64,000 nt of DNA from Achromobacter ruhlandii (GTDB taxonomy: Bacteria > Pseudomonadota > Gammaproteobacteria > Burkholderiales > Burkholderiaceae_B): positions 186,001 through 250,000 of the forward strand of contig NZ_CADIJL010000004.1 of assembly GCF_902859695.1 (NCBI RefSeq). The letters are read 5' to 3'. The notes below the pieces were generated by a model. It searched no databases. It saw only the letters and a list, made by a program, of their open reading frames with translations, and was not told the origin of the DNA. Below are positions 19,269 through 28,322 of this stretch, one piece after another (the stretch's first letter is position 1; the number at the start of each line of letters is the position of its first letter). The position numbers and the translations under genes are program-made.

Positions 19269-20525
19269 ATGCGCCCAGATGTGCCCGCGCGCCTGCCCAC
19301 GGCGCAGGTGATCGCCGCCATCGGCGGCATCTGCATGGCCCAGAGCCTGGTGAGCGGCATTGCCTTCCAGGGCGTGCCCGCCTTGCTGCGCGACAGCGGC
19401 GCGCCGCTGGACCAGATCGGCCTGGCCTACCTGGCGTTCCTGCCCTGGGCGCTCAAGTTCCTGTGGGCGCCCTGGATCGAACGCTACCGGCTGCCGGCGG
19501 GCCATGCCGAGCGGCGCACCCGCCGCATCGTGCTGCCCGGGCAATGGTTGCTGGCCGCGCTGCTGTTCCTGCTGGCGGGCCTGGGCCAGCCCTCCATGCC
19601 CGTGCTGCTGGCCATTCTGGGCCTGATTTCGTTGACCGCGGCCACGGTGGACATCGCCGGCGACGCGTTCGCCGTCGAACAGTTGGCGGAGAACCGACGC
19701 GGCTGGGGCAACGCCACTCAGGTCGGCTCCAGCTATCTGGGCATGTTCCTGGGCGCCGGGCTGTTCGTCATCCTGGCAGGCAGCTACGGCTGGCGCGTGG
19801 CGGCGGCCACCATGGGAGGACTGGTCCTGCTGTTGACGCTGCCATTCGCCCTGGTGCGCGAGCCGGCGCGCACGGCCCAACCGTCCGCGCACCGCCCCAG
19901 CCTGGCGCATGCGCTGGGCCGCCCCGACGTGCGCCTGGGCCTGGTCATCACGATCGTGTTCCAGGCCGGCTCCCGGCTGGCCTATGGCATGACGCCCCTG
20001 CTGCTGCTCGACCGCGGCGTGCCGCTGGCGTCGGTGGGCTGGATCAATGGCGCCGGCGCGGTCGTGGCGGGCCTGGCCGGCACCCTGCTCGGCGCCTTGA
20101 TCCTGCAGCGCCTCGCGGCGGCGCGGGCGGTGGTCGTGGCCTTGGCCCTGCAGACCGTGGCGTTGGTCCTTTTCCTGGCCGCCGTGTTGGCGTCATCCTG
20201 GCTGCCGCACGCCGGCCCGCATTGGCTGGTGGCGCTGGCGTTGCTGAAAGCGGCGACGGCGGCCACCGGCTTCGTGGCCTTGTACGCCTTCCTCATGGGC
20301 CGGGCCTCGCCAGCGCAGGCCGGCGTCGACTTCACCCTGTTCCAGTGCGCCGACGCCATGATCGCCACGATCGGCGGCGTGGCCGCCGGCTGGCTGGCGC
20401 AGCACTGGGGCTATGGCATCAGCTTCGGCGCCGCGGCGGCCTTCGGCGCTGCCGGGTTGCTGGCCCTCCCTACCCTGATGCGGCGCCTGGCGCCGCCCTT
20501 TTCCCCGGAGAACGAACATGTCTGA
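19269..20525 (+). CDS. RhtX/FptX-type MFS siderophore permease
   Basis: 418 residues, about 12 helices, AmpG-related MFS. GIAFQGVPALLRDSGAPLDQIGLAYLAFLPWALKFLWAPWIERY and TAATVDIAGDAFAVEQL are characteristic of the single-protein inner-membrane siderophore importers RhtX (rhizobactin) and FptX (pyochelin). No ABC permease is nearby, so this protein is likely the sole inner-membrane step. It overlaps the flavin monooxygenase gene by eight bases, indicating tight coupling. Confidence 0.85.
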   Translation: MRPDVPARLPTAQVIAAIGGICMAQSLVSGIAFQGVPALLRDSGAPLDQIGLAYLAFLPWALKFLWAPWIERYRLPAGHAERRTRRIVLPGQWLLAALLFLLAGLGQPSMPVLLAILGLISLTAATVDIAGDAFAVEQLAENRRGWGNATQVGSSYLGMFLGAGLFVILAGSYGWRVAAATMGGLVLLLTLPFALVREPARTAQPSAHRPSLAHALGRPDVRLGLVITIVFQAGSRLAYGMTPLLLLDRGVPLASVGWINGAGAVVAGLAGTLLGALILQRLAAARAVVVALALQTVALVLFLAAVLASSWLPHAGPHWLVALALLKAATAATGFVALYAFLMGRASPAQAGVDFTLFQCADAMIATIGGVAAGWLAQHWGYGISFGAAAAFGAAGLLALPTLMRRLAPPFSPENEHV

Positions 20526-21687
20526 ACGCACCGTGGTCATCGCCGGCGCCGGCGTTGCCGGGCTGGCCTGCGCCTGGTGGCTGACGCGGCACGGCTGGCG
20601 CGCCGTCATCGCGGAACGCGCCGCGCACCTGCGCGATGGCGGCTACATGATGGGCCTGTCCGGCCCGGGCCTGCTGACCGCGCGCCGCATGGAGCTGGTA
20701 CCGGCGCTGCGCGCGGTGGAACGCGAGATCGGCGAAAACATCTACCGAGACCGCCGGGGCCGCGAAGTCATGCGGATCCGCTATCGCGAATTGCTGAAGG
20801 AACTGGACTGGATCACCTTGCGCCGCACGGACCTGGTGCAGGTCCTGCATGGCGCGGTGCGCGACCACGCCGAGATCCGGTTGGCGACCACTGTCGCCCA
20901 CTGTACCCAGGCCCCCGGCGGCGTCGACATCACGCTGTCGGACGGCAGCCAATTGCGCGCCGACCTCCTGATCGGGGCGGACGGCGTGCGCTCGGCATTG
21001 CGCGCCCAGGTGTTCGGCGCCGACGATCCCCCGCTGTCCACGCTGGGTTATCGCTACGCCGCCTACGACTCCGTGGACGACACTGGCATGGCGCGGGACT
21101 TCGTGTCCTACGCAGCCCCCGGCCACCAGGTGGAATACCACGGGCTCGGCGGCGGCCGCAAAGCGGCCTTGCACGTATGGCGCAGCCATGAACACGGTTG
21201 GGTCGCGGCGCCGCAACGGCTTGGCCTGCTGCGCGAACTGTCCCGCGGCACACACGCGGAAGTCGGGCGTCAGCTGGCCATGCTGGCGCACGACACGCCC
21301 ATCGTCATGGACGACCTGGCGCTGGTCGAACTGCCCTGTTGGCACCGGGGCCGCATCCTGCTGGCGGGTGACGCCGCGCATAGCCTGTCCCTTATTTCTG
21401 GACAGGGCGCGGGGATGGCATTGGCTGGCGCCTACGTGCTCGCGCAGGAATTGGGCAGGCTGCCGATTGAACAGGCCCTGGCCGCCCACGAGCGGCGGCT
21501 GCGGCCAGTGATCGAAAGCCTGCAGCAGCGCAGCCGCAAGCTGGCCCCGGTCTATGTCCCGGAATCCGCACTCGCTTTCGGCCTGCGCAATACGGCCTTG
21601 CGGCTGCTGCCCAGGCTGATCCTCAAGCGCTATTTCCTCAGCGGCCTGAAATCCGAAATGGAAGCCGCCGCCGCGCTGGGCGGATGA
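20518..21687 (+). CDS. FAD-dependent monooxygenase (PHBH fold)
   Basis: 389 residues. The dinucleotide-binding motif VVIAGAGVAGLACAWWLTRHGW is at the N-terminus, DLLIGADGVRSALR (DG motif) in the middle, and RILLAGDAAHSLSLISGQGAGMALAGAYVLA (GD motif) towards the end. It belongs to the class A flavoprotein monooxygenases. Being the last gene of the siderophore-uptake operon with an eight-base overlap, it may modify or break down the imported siderophore; that role is inferred only from position. Confidence 0.88.
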   Translation: MSERTVVIAGAGVAGLACAWWLTRHGWRAVIAERAAHLRDGGYMMGLSGPGLLTARRMELVPALRAVEREIGENIYRDRRGREVMRIRYRELLKELDWITLRRTDLVQVLHGAVRDHAEIRLATTVAHCTQAPGGVDITLSDGSQLRADLLIGADGVRSALRAQVFGADDPPLSTLGYRYAAYDSVDDTGMARDFVSYAAPGHQVEYHGLGGGRKAALHVWRSHEHGWVAAPQRLGLLRELSRGTHAEVGRQLAMLAHDTPIVMDDLALVELPCWHRGRILLAGDAAHSLSLISGQGAGMALAGAYVLAQELGRLPIEQALAAHERRLRPVIESLQQRSRKLAPVYVPESALAFGLRNTALRLLPRLILKRYFLSGLKSEMEAAAALGG

Positions 21688-21693
21688 CCGCCG

Positions 21694-22029
21694 TCACCCC
21701 GCCAGCCAGCGCAACCCCCACAGCACCAGCATGCCGACCACGATGACCAGCACGGCGCTGCGGGTGCGCAGGAACACCAGGATGGCGACAATGCCGGCGA
21801 CCAGCTTGTAGTCGAAGATCGGCCCCAGCCCCGCCTTCCAGGGCAGCAGGTCCGGCACCACGATGGCGGTGAGCGCGGCGGCGGGCGCATAGCGCAGGGC
21901 GCGCCGCACGCCATCGGGCAGCGGAATATAGTCGCCAAACAGCATGAAGCCGGCGCGCGTCAGCACGCTACACAACGCCAGCAGCAGGATCGCCGAATAG
22001 ACGTAGATTTCGGAGGGCCAGAGGGTCAT
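21694..22029 (-). CDS. azlD: AzlD family branched-chain amino acid export subunit
   Basis: 111 residues with about four hydrophobic helices (YVYSAILLLALCSVLTRAGFMLFG, ALRYAPAAALTAIVVPDLL, and a C-terminal VLVIVVGMLVLWGLRWLAG). The R-Y-A-P-A-A-A motif is diagnostic of AzlD. It works with AzlC to export branched-chain amino acids. Its ATG overlaps the azlC stop by four bases (ATGA). It ends six bases from the convergent flavin monooxygenase gene. Confidence 0.92.
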   Translation of the reverse strand: MTLWPSEIYVYSAILLLALCSVLTRAGFMLFGDYIPLPDGVRRALRYAPAAALTAIVVPDLLPWKAGLGPIFDYKLVAGIVAILVFLRTRSAVLVIVVGMLVLWGLRWLAG

Positions 22030-22775
22030 GCGCGCGCCTTGAAGAAGCGTTCGGCCCACATGCCGGCCACCACGCCGGCGATGACCGCCGCCGCCAGGCC
22101 CAGCCGCAGCGGCAGCACCTGGCCGGTCCAGGCGACCACGCCCGCGGCCAGCATCGAGATCAGCATGGGCTTGGAATTGGCCAGCGGCACCGTGATGGCC
22201 AGCAGCGCCAGCACCGCCGCGAAGTCCAGCGACCAGCCCGTGGGCACCATGGTGCCCAGGTAGATGCCGACGATCGACGAGGTCTGCCAGACGAACCAAC
22301 CCGGGGCAATGGTGCCGATGAAGTACCAGAGCTGTTCGCGGGTGCCGCGCTCGGCCGCGTCGCCAAAGCGCGGCATGAACAGCACAAAGCCCATGTCGGT
22401 GGTGAAGTAGCCCAGCCCCAGGCGCTTGGGCCAGGACAGGTGGCGGAAATAGGGTTGCAACGCCGCGCCGAAGATCAGGAAGCGCAGGTTGACCACGCAG
22501 CCGGCGGCGAAGATCAGCCACAGCGGCGCACCGGTGGCGATCAGCGGCAGGGACGTGAGCTGGGCCGAGCCGGCGTACAGCAACAGGGTCATCGCCAGCG
22601 CCATGGACTCGGTCAGGCCCGATTTGACCATGGCCACGCCGGTCACCAGGCCCCACGTCGCCGTGGCGATGAGGGCGGGCACGATGGCATGCACGCCGGC
22701 GCGGAAGGCGGCCACGCGCTCCTGACGGACCTCCCGGGGGTCTTCGGTTTCGGGGAACGCGGACTCAGAGGACAA
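22026..22775 (-). CDS. azlC: AzlC family branched-chain amino acid permease
   Basis: About 249 residues from a TTG at 22775. AFRAGVHAIVPALIATATWGLVTGVAMVKSGLTESMALAMTLLLYAGSAQLTSLPLIATGAPLW is the AzlC signature, followed by NLRFLIFGAALQPYFRHLSWPKR. The TTG is supported by AGGGG seven bases upstream; the frame stays open to an ATG at 22892, but that N-terminus (Cys/Ser/Arg-rich) looks non-coding. It is divergent from ilvE, giving a functional link: export versus transamination of branched-chain amino acids. Confidence 0.88.
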   Translation of the reverse strand: MSSESAFPETEDPREVRQERVAAFRAGVHAIVPALIATATWGLVTGVAMVKSGLTESMALAMTLLLYAGSAQLTSLPLIATGAPLWLIFAAGCVVNLRFLIFGAALQPYFRHLSWPKRLGLGYFTTDMGFVLFMPRFGDAAERGTREQLWYFIGTIAPGWFVWQTSSIVGIYLGTMVPTGWSLDFAAVLALLAITVPLANSKPMLISMLAAGVVAWTGQVLPLRLGLAAAVIAGVVAGMWAERFFKARA

Positions 22776-22961
22776 CGGCGAGCCCCTGGGGATTCGAACG
22801 GAACGACATGGACACTCTGTGGGGAAGGAACCGCACGACAAGCTGCTCGCCCGCCGGGCCTGCGAACTCCCGCAGGCACCGTGCCGGTGCACGAATGGAC
22901 CATTATTGTAACCTCGTCGCTTGATACAATACGGCCCTCGGGTTTATTGAGGGAGCAGACC

Positions 22962-23882
22962 ATGTCGATGGCTGACCGCGATGGCTTCATCTGGTATGAC
23001 GGCAAGCTCGTGCCCTGGCGCGACGCGACCACGCACGTCCTGACGCACTCCCTGCACTATGGCCTGTCGGTATTCGAAGGCGTGCGCGCCTACCGCTCCG
23101 AGATCGGCACCGCCATCTTCCGCCTCGAAGACCACACCAATCGCCTGTTCAATTCGGCGCACATCTACCAGATTCCCATGCCGTTCGATCGCGACACGAT
23201 CAACGAGGCCCAGCGGACGGTGGTGCGCGAGAACCAGCTCGAATCCTGCTACCTGCGCCCGCTGGTGTTCTACGGCCCCGAAAAGATGGGCGTATCGCCC
23301 AAGGGCGCCAAGGTGCACGTGGCGATCGCCGCCTGGCCCTGGGGTGCCTACCTGGGCGAGGAAGCCCTGTCGCAGGGCATCCGGGTCAAGGTGTCGTCGT
23401 TCGCCCGCCAGCACGTCAACGTAACCATGCCGCGCGCCAAGGTTGCCACCACCTACGCCAACTCGATCCTGGCCAACACCGAGGCCCTGCAGGACGGCTA
23501 CGACGAGGCCCTGCTGCTGGACACCGAAGGCTTCGTGGCCGAAGGCTCTGGCGAAAACCTCTTCCTGGTCAAGGACGGCGTGCTGTGCGAACCCGAGATC
23601 GCCTCCGCCCTGACCGGCATCACCCGTTCCACCATCCACGCCCTGGCGGCCGATTTCGGCCTGCGCGTGGTGACCAAGCGGCTGACCCGCGACGACGTCT
23701 ACATCGCCGACGAGGCCTTCTTCACCGGCACCGCCGCCGAAGTCACGCCGATCCGCGAGGTCGACAACCGCCAGATCGGCTCGGGCCGGCGCGGCCCCAT
23801 CACCGAGAAGCTGCAGAAGGCGTTTTTTGACATGGTGAATGGCCGCAACCCGAAGTACCATCACTGGCTGAGCAAAGTCTGA
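22962..23882 (+). CDS. ilvE: Branched-chain amino acid aminotransferase
   Basis: 306 residues. Fold-type IV PLP aminotransferase with HSLHYGLSVFEGVRAY, the catalytic lysine in MPRAKVATTYANSILANTEA, EGSGENLF, and FFTGTAAEVTPIREVD. It performs the last step of Ile, Leu and Val synthesis. GAGGGAG lies before the ATG at 22962. A perfect 10-bp hairpin without a T-tract begins six bases after the stop. Confidence 0.97.
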   Translation: MSMADRDGFIWYDGKLVPWRDATTHVLTHSLHYGLSVFEGVRAYRSEIGTAIFRLEDHTNRLFNSAHIYQIPMPFDRDTINEAQRTVVRENQLESCYLRPLVFYGPEKMGVSPKGAKVHVAIAAWPWGAYLGEEALSQGIRVKVSSFARQHVNVTMPRAKVATTYANSILANTEALQDGYDEALLLDTEGFVAEGSGENLFLVKDGVLCEPEIASALTGITRSTIHALAADFGLRVVTKRLTRDDVYIADEAFFTGTAAEVTPIREVDNRQIGSGRRGPITEKLQKAFFDMVNGRNPKYHHWLSKV

Positions 23883-23887
23883 TTCGC

Positions 23888-23910
23888 GCCGCCCTGCCCG
23901 GCAGGGCGGC
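23888..23910. repeat. Hairpin downstream of ilvE
   Basis: GCCGCCCTGC (23888-23897) pairs perfectly with GCAGGGCGGC (23901-23910) around CCG. No T-run follows, so it is not a classical terminator; it may stabilise the ilvE mRNA end or reduce read-through into the Zn-finger gene. Confidence 0.4.
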
Positions 23911-23961
23911 ACTACTGCCCCAACCCACCGTATCACCGGTATTTTTTATTCAGGAAATTCC

Positions 23962-24174
23962 ATGACCGCCGCTGCCCCGGCCGCCGCCCCCCACGAAGTC
24001 ATCGAAGTCGGCGCCGAAGACCTGCCTGTGTTCTGTCCGGGTCCGAAGGCCCCGCTGTGGAGCATGCACCCGCGCGTCTTCCTGGACGTCGCCCGCACCG
24101 GTTCGGCGCGCTGCGCCTACTGCGGCGCCGAATACAAGCTCAAGCCCGGCACCGTGCTGCACGGCCACCACTGA
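23962..24174 (+). CDS. Small zinc-finger protein (CHCC/NDUFS6-like)
   Basis: 70 residues. A cysteine in LPVFCPGP, a histidine in SMHPRVFLDV and a CAYCGAEYKL knuckle form the CHCC zinc site seen in the NDUFS6-like family found next to ilvE in betaproteobacteria. The GTVLHGHH tail is also typical. Cellular role is unclear; the bacterial members are soluble and small. Confidence 0.88.
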   Translation: MTAAAPAAAPHEVIEVGAEDLPVFCPGPKAPLWSMHPRVFLDVARTGSARCAYCGAEYKLKPGTVLHGHH

Positions 24175-24208
24175 GAATCGCCGCTCAACAGCCATCCGTC
24201 CCGCCATC

Positions 24209-24631
24209 ATGTTCGCCACGCCCGAAGAAGCAGAACACGCGTTCTATGAAGCCCTTGAGCAGGGGGACACCGTCCGCCTGATGCAAGTGTGGGCGGACGA
24301 CGAGGAAGTCGTCTGCATCCACCCGGGAGGCCTGCGCCTCGTCGGCCACTCGGCCGTGCACGAGTCCTGGCAGCACGTGCTGGCGAATGGCCCGCTGCAC
24401 ATCCGGCCGCTGCGCCCGCTGGTCATGCTGAGCATGATGTGCGCGGTGCACGTGCTGGTCGAGCAGGTGGCGGTGCGCACGCGGGAAGGCACGCAGTTCG
24501 CCAACTGCTACGCCACCAACATCTATCACAAGGGCCCCACGGGCTGGCGCATGGTCATGCACCACGCCTCGTCGGCGCCCACCGAAGCCGGGGTGCTCGA
24601 CTTGCACGACGTGCCCGATATGCTGCACTGA
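24209..24631 (+). CDS. NTF2-like (SnoaL/nuclear transport factor 2 fold) protein
   Basis: 140 residues. FATPEEAEHAFYEALEQGDTVRLMQVWADDEEVVCIHPGG and VHESWQHVLANG match the NTF2-like superfamily's cone-shaped fold. No catalytic set can be named, and family members range from isomerases to scaffolds. It lies between the Zn-finger gene and yheT, with short gaps, probably one unit. Confidence 0.85.
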   Translation: MFATPEEAEHAFYEALEQGDTVRLMQVWADDEEVVCIHPGGLRLVGHSAVHESWQHVLANGPLHIRPLRPLVMLSMMCAVHVLVEQVAVRTREGTQFANCYATNIYHKGPTGWRMVMHHASSAPTEAGVLDLHDVPDMLH

Positions 24632-24644
24632 TCTCGGGTCGACT

Positions 24645-25745
24645 TTGGCTGCTGCACGTTTCGATACCACCCCCTGTCCTGTTCCCTCCTGGCTGCCCGG
24701 AGGCGATGCCCAGACGGTGTACGCCGCGCTGTTCGCGCAGTACCACCGCATCGCCTTCGTGCGCGACCGGGTCGAGACGCCCGACACGGATTTCGTCGAT
24801 TTCGACTGGACCGGGCCGGGGCTGTTTCCGCACAAGGCCGCCGACGGCGCGCCCGTGAGCGGCCAGCAGCCCGTGGCCAACGGCAAGACCGCGGCCGCGC
24901 GCTGGATGACCGAGGCCGACTGGAAGTCCTTGCCCCAAACGGCCGACACGCCCGCGCTGTTGCTGTTCCACGGCCTGGAGGGCGGCAGCAACAGCCGCTA
25001 TGCCCAATCCATTGCGCACCACTTCCGGGCGCGCGGCTGGATCGTCGTCATCGCGCATTTCCGCGGTTGCTCCGGCGTGCCCAACCGCCTGGCGCGGGCC
25101 TATTACTCGGGCGATTCGGCCGAGGTCGGCTTCCTGCTGAACACCGTGCGCAACCGCATCCCGCATGCGCGCTGGCACGCCGTGGGCGTGTCGCTGGGTG
25201 GCAATGCGCTGCTGAAATACCTGGGCGAACACCAGGAAGACACCGGCTGGCTGACCGCCTGCGCGGGCGTCTCGGTGCCGCTGGACCTGGTGGCCTGCGG
25301 CAAGACCCTGTCGACCGGATTCTTCAACCGCAAGGTCTACACCAACCACTTTCTCAAGACCCTCAAGCACAAGGTGCTGGAGAAGGCCCACCGCTACCCC
25401 GGCGCCATCGACGTGATGCGCATCGCCCACGCGCGCGACCTGCGCGACTTCGATGACGCCTACACCGCGCCCATGCATGGCTTTCGTAATGCGCTCGACT
25501 ACTGGACGCGCGCCTCCAGCAAGCCCTGGCTGCCGCGCATCTCGGTGCCGACGCTGGTGCTGAATGCGCTGAACGATCCGTTCATTCCGGCCAGCGCCTT
25601 GCCCAAGCCGGACGAGTGTTCGTCCAGCATCCTGCTGCACCAGCCCACCGACGGCGGCCATGCGGGCTTCCCGACGGGCGCCTTTCCGGCCCACCTGGGC
25701 TGGCTGCCGCAGCGGCTGGGCCGCTTCTTCGAGACCGGGCTGTAG
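24645..25745 (+). CDS. YheT-type alpha/beta hydrolase
   Basis: 366 residues from a TTG start, 13 bases after the NTF2-like gene. LLLFHGLEGGSNSRYAQSIA carries the oxyanion region, VGVSLGGNALLKYLGEH the nucleophile serine in G-V-S-L-G, and DPFIPASALP plus GGHAGF the acid and histidine. This is the YheT/EMB8 branch. Activity on esters or lipids is likely but unproven. Confidence 0.88.
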   Translation: MAAARFDTTPCPVPSWLPGGDAQTVYAALFAQYHRIAFVRDRVETPDTDFVDFDWTGPGLFPHKAADGAPVSGQQPVANGKTAAARWMTEADWKSLPQTADTPALLLFHGLEGGSNSRYAQSIAHHFRARGWIVVIAHFRGCSGVPNRLARAYYSGDSAEVGFLLNTVRNRIPHARWHAVGVSLGGNALLKYLGEHQEDTGWLTACAGVSVPLDLVACGKTLSTGFFNRKVYTNHFLKTLKHKVLEKAHRYPGAIDVMRIAHARDLRDFDDAYTAPMHGFRNALDYWTRASSKPWLPRISVPTLVLNALNDPFIPASALPKPDECSSSILLHQPTDGGHAGFPTGAFPAHLGWLPQRLGRFFETGL

Positions 25746-25759
25746 GCGCCGCGGCGCCT
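25744..25759. repeat. Short palindrome between convergent yheT and bepA
   Basis: AGGCGCC (25744-25750) pairs with GGCGCCT (25753-25759) and begins inside the yheT stop codon. There is no T-tract. It may act as a weak bidirectional transcript end. Confidence 0.3.
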
Positions 25760-25781
25760 CCTGGCTCGGGTCGGCCAGGCG

Positions 25782-27305
25782 TCAGCCCGACTTGAAGCGT
25801 TCCAGCAGCTGGCGCTCTTCGGCCAGCTTGTCCTTGACTTCCTTGATCTGCACGTCGATCTGCGATTGCTCGTAGAAGTCGGTGGACATGCCGCGCGCCT
25901 GCTGCAGTTGCGATTCCGCCGCGGCGAAAGCGCCAGTCATGACGTAGTAGCGCGCCAGGTCGCGGCGCGCCTGCACCGGCTTGCCGGTGCGTTCCTCGCT
26001 CTGCGCCAGCATCTGGTAGAGACTGGGTTCGTCCGCCCCCCACTGCTTGATCTTGGCGCGCAGGTAGTCTTGCGCTTCGGCGTGACGGCCGTTGGCCTGC
26101 AGCGCCGTGGCGTAGGCGATGCCCAAGGCCCGCTGCTCAGGCCAGCGACGGGTGGCGGCTTGCGCCAGGTCCTGCGCGCGCCGGTTGTCCTTGCGCGCCA
26201 GCGCGATATCGACGGCGAGCTTGGCCATCTGCGGCGAATCGCGGCCGTCGGCCTGGGCCTGGGCGAGCTGGCGGTCGGCCTCGTCCAGGCTGTTGCGCTG
26301 GAAAGCCTGCAGGGCCAGCCCGTAATAGGCGGCCGAGCGGCGCACGCCGGACAACGCCTGGGCCTCGTCCTGCAGCTGCTGGCCGGCGGTGCGCAGGCTG
26401 ACCGCGTCGCGCCCCTGCACCACGCGCATCTTGGCGCGGATGTACCAGAAGTCGTCGCTGTCGACATGGCGCGAGACCGGCAGCGAGCGCACCCGGTTCT
26501 GCACGTCGGACATGCGTTCGATGGACAGCGGGTGGGTACTGGCCCAGGAACCGCCGCCCGCCCCTTCGTTCAGGCGCGAAGCGTTCATCAGGCGCGAGAA
26601 CATCTGCGCCATGCCCTGGGCGTCGTAGCCGGCCTTGGTCAGCATGGTGAAGCCGGCGCGGTCGGCCTCGCGTTCGGCGTCGCGCGAGAAGCCCAATTGG
26701 CGGTTGATGGCGGCGGCCTGGCCGAACGCGGCCACGCCCATCGCCAGGTTGCCGCCGCCGCCGGCCAGCGCCGCCAGCAGCGCGCCCGCCAGGCTCGCCA
26801 GCATGACCATGCTGTTCTGGTTCTGCTGCGTCATGCCGCGCGCGATATGGCGCTGCACCACGTGGCCGATTTCGTGCGCCAGCACCGCCGCCAGTTCGGA
26901 TTCGCTGCCGGAGGAGACGATCAGGCCGGTGTTGACGCCAATGAAGCCGCCCGGCATGGCGAAGGCGTTGATTTCGGGATCGCGCACGCCGAACATCTCG
27001 ACGTCCGGCACCGCGCCGGGCGAGAACGCCGCCAGCTTGCGCCCCATGGTGGTGAGGTACTGGCTGAGTTCGGGATCGTCGACGTAGGTCGGGTCGCGCC
27101 GCCCCTGAGACATGATGGCCTCGCCAAGGCTGCGCTCCAGCGCGGGCGACAGGTCCGCGGCGGAAGCCGCGCCCATCGAGGGCAGCCCCACCGGCTGGGC
27201 CCAGGCGGTTGCCGGCAAGGCCGGCAACGCCAGCGCGGCACAGATTCCGATGATCGCGCCCCGCTGCGCAATCGAGCAAATGGATGGCATTTTCCTGCGG
27301 TTCAT
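25782..27305 (-). CDS. bepA: M48 family metalloprotease with TPR repeats (BepA type)
   Basis: 507 residues with a signal peptide (to about AWAQP). The zinc site is in [20 protein letters not shown] with the third ligand in READRAG. The C-terminal half has TPR-like helices. BepA works in the periplasm with the BAM complex, assembling or degrading stalled outer-membrane proteins such as LptD. Length and order of domains match E. coli BepA. It is divergent from galU. Confidence 0.93.
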   Translation of the reverse strand: MNRRKMPSICSIAQRGAIIGICAALALPALPATAWAQPVGLPSMGAASAADLSPALERSLGEAIMSQGRRDPTYVDDPELSQYLTTMGRKLAAFSPGAVPDVEMFGVRDPEINAFAMPGGFIGVNTGLIVSSGSESELAAVLAHEIGHVVQRHIARGMTQQNQNSMVMLASLAGALLAALAGGGGNLAMGVAAFGQAAAINRQLGFSRDAEREADRAGFTMLTKAGYDAQGMAQMFSRLMNASRLNEGAGGGSWASTHPLSIERMSDVQNRVRSLPVSRHVDSDDFWYIRAKMRVVQGRDAVSLRTAGQQLQDEAQALSGVRRSAAYYGLALQAFQRNSLDEADRQLAQAQADGRDSPQMAKLAVDIALARKDNRRAQDLAQAATRRWPEQRALGIAYATALQANGRHAEAQDYLRAKIKQWGADEPSLYQMLAQSEERTGKPVQARRDLARYYVMTGAFAAAESQLQQARGMSTDFYEQSQIDVQIKEVKDKLAEERQLLERFKSG

Positions 27306-27362
27306 GAGCCTATGATAGCGATGCGCTTAAAATGTTTCATCGATACCCCCAACGAGGTTTCA

Positions 27363-28208
27363 ATGCGTCCCGTCCGTAAAGCCGTTTTTCCCGTCGCCGG
27401 CATGGGCACGCGCTTCCTGCCCGCCACCAAGGCGATGCCCAAGGAAATGCTGCCCGTCGTCGACAAGCCGTTGATCCAGTACGCTGTCGAAGAAGCCGTG
27501 GCCGCCGGCATCACCGACCTGATTTTCGTTACCGGTCGCAACAAGCGGGCCATCGAAGACCATTTCGACTCCGCGCCCGAACTGGAATCCGACCTCGAAA
27601 GCAAGGGCAAGCACGAGCTTCTTGCCATGGTGCGGGGCATTCTACCCGCCCACGTCAATTGCCTCTATATCCGCCAATCGGCGCCGCTGGGCCTGGGCCA
27701 CGCCGTGCTGTCGGCCGCGCCGGCGGTGGGCGACGAACCGTTCGCCGTGCTGCTGGCCGATGACCTGATCGACGCCGACACGCCGGCCATGAAGCAGCTG
27801 GTGGATATCGCCATTGCGCAAAACGCCAGCGTGCTGGGGGTACAGGACGTGCCGCGCGCGGACACGCGCAAATACGGCATCGTCGCCACCCGTGAGGGCC
27901 AGGGCGATGGCCGCACCGAGCGCGTCACCCACATCGTTGAAAAGCCCGACCCCGAAGCCGCTCCCTCGACCCTGGCGGTGGTGGGACGCTACGTGCTGGA
28001 AGCCGCCATCTTCGACCACCTGCGTTCGACCAAGATGGGCGCCGGCAACGAGATCCAGCTGACCGACGGCATCGCCTCGATGATGCGCGAACGCGCGGTG
28101 TATGCGCACCGCTACGACGGCACGCGCTATGACTGCGGCAACAAGGCTGGCATGTTCCAGGCCACGGTGGCGCTCGGCAGGAAATACCACGGCCTGCTGC
28201 CGGAATGA
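27363..28208 (+). CDS. galU: UTP--glucose-1-phosphate uridylyltransferase
   Basis: 281 residues. The nucleotidyltransferase signature [39 protein letters not shown] is at the N-terminus, with VEKPDP and the C-terminal [10 protein letters not shown]. It makes UDP-glucose for LPS, capsule or osmoregulated glucans. The true start is ATG 27363; the frame is open far upstream antisense to bepA, but only from 27363 is the protein recognisable. Confidence 0.97.
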   Translation: MRPVRKAVFPVAGMGTRFLPATKAMPKEMLPVVDKPLIQYAVEEAVAAGITDLIFVTGRNKRAIEDHFDSAPELESDLESKGKHELLAMVRGILPAHVNCLYIRQSAPLGLGHAVLSAAPAVGDEPFAVLLADDLIDADTPAMKQLVDIAIAQNASVLGVQDVPRADTRKYGIVATREGQGDGRTERVTHIVEKPDPEAAPSTLAVVGRYVLEAAIFDHLRSTKMGAGNEIQLTDGIASMMRERAVYAHRYDGTRYDCGNKAGMFQATVALGRKYHGLLPE

Positions 28209-28238
28209 CACGGCGGCCACGCGCGCCGGCTTGACTAC

Positions 28239-28265
28239 CCGCCGCCGCGCATCGACCGGCGGCGG
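28239..28265. repeat. GC-rich hairpin between convergent galU and ctaG-like genes
   Basis: CCGCCGCCG (28239-28247) pairs with CGGCGGCGG (28257-28265) around a nine-base loop. No T-run follows in either direction, so a terminator role is only possible, not shown. Confidence 0.3.
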
Positions 28266-28322
28266 CAACCCTCCCCCGGAGCGGTCGCCACCTCGCGCGG
28301 GGCGCCTCCGATATCGCGTGTT

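Noticed and set aside
22780-22810. GTTCGAATCCCC on the reverse strand, resembling a tRNA T-loop and 3' end
   Set aside because: The five bases on either side of the loop cannot pair into a T-stem and no other tRNA arms are present. It lies just upstream of the azlC start.
25866-28208. A 780-codon open frame on the forward strand running antisense through the BepA gene into galU
   Set aside because: Only the part from 27363 (GalU) has recognisable protein sequence. The upstream part is the mirror of a GC-rich coding gene and has no family pattern, so it is a shadow frame.
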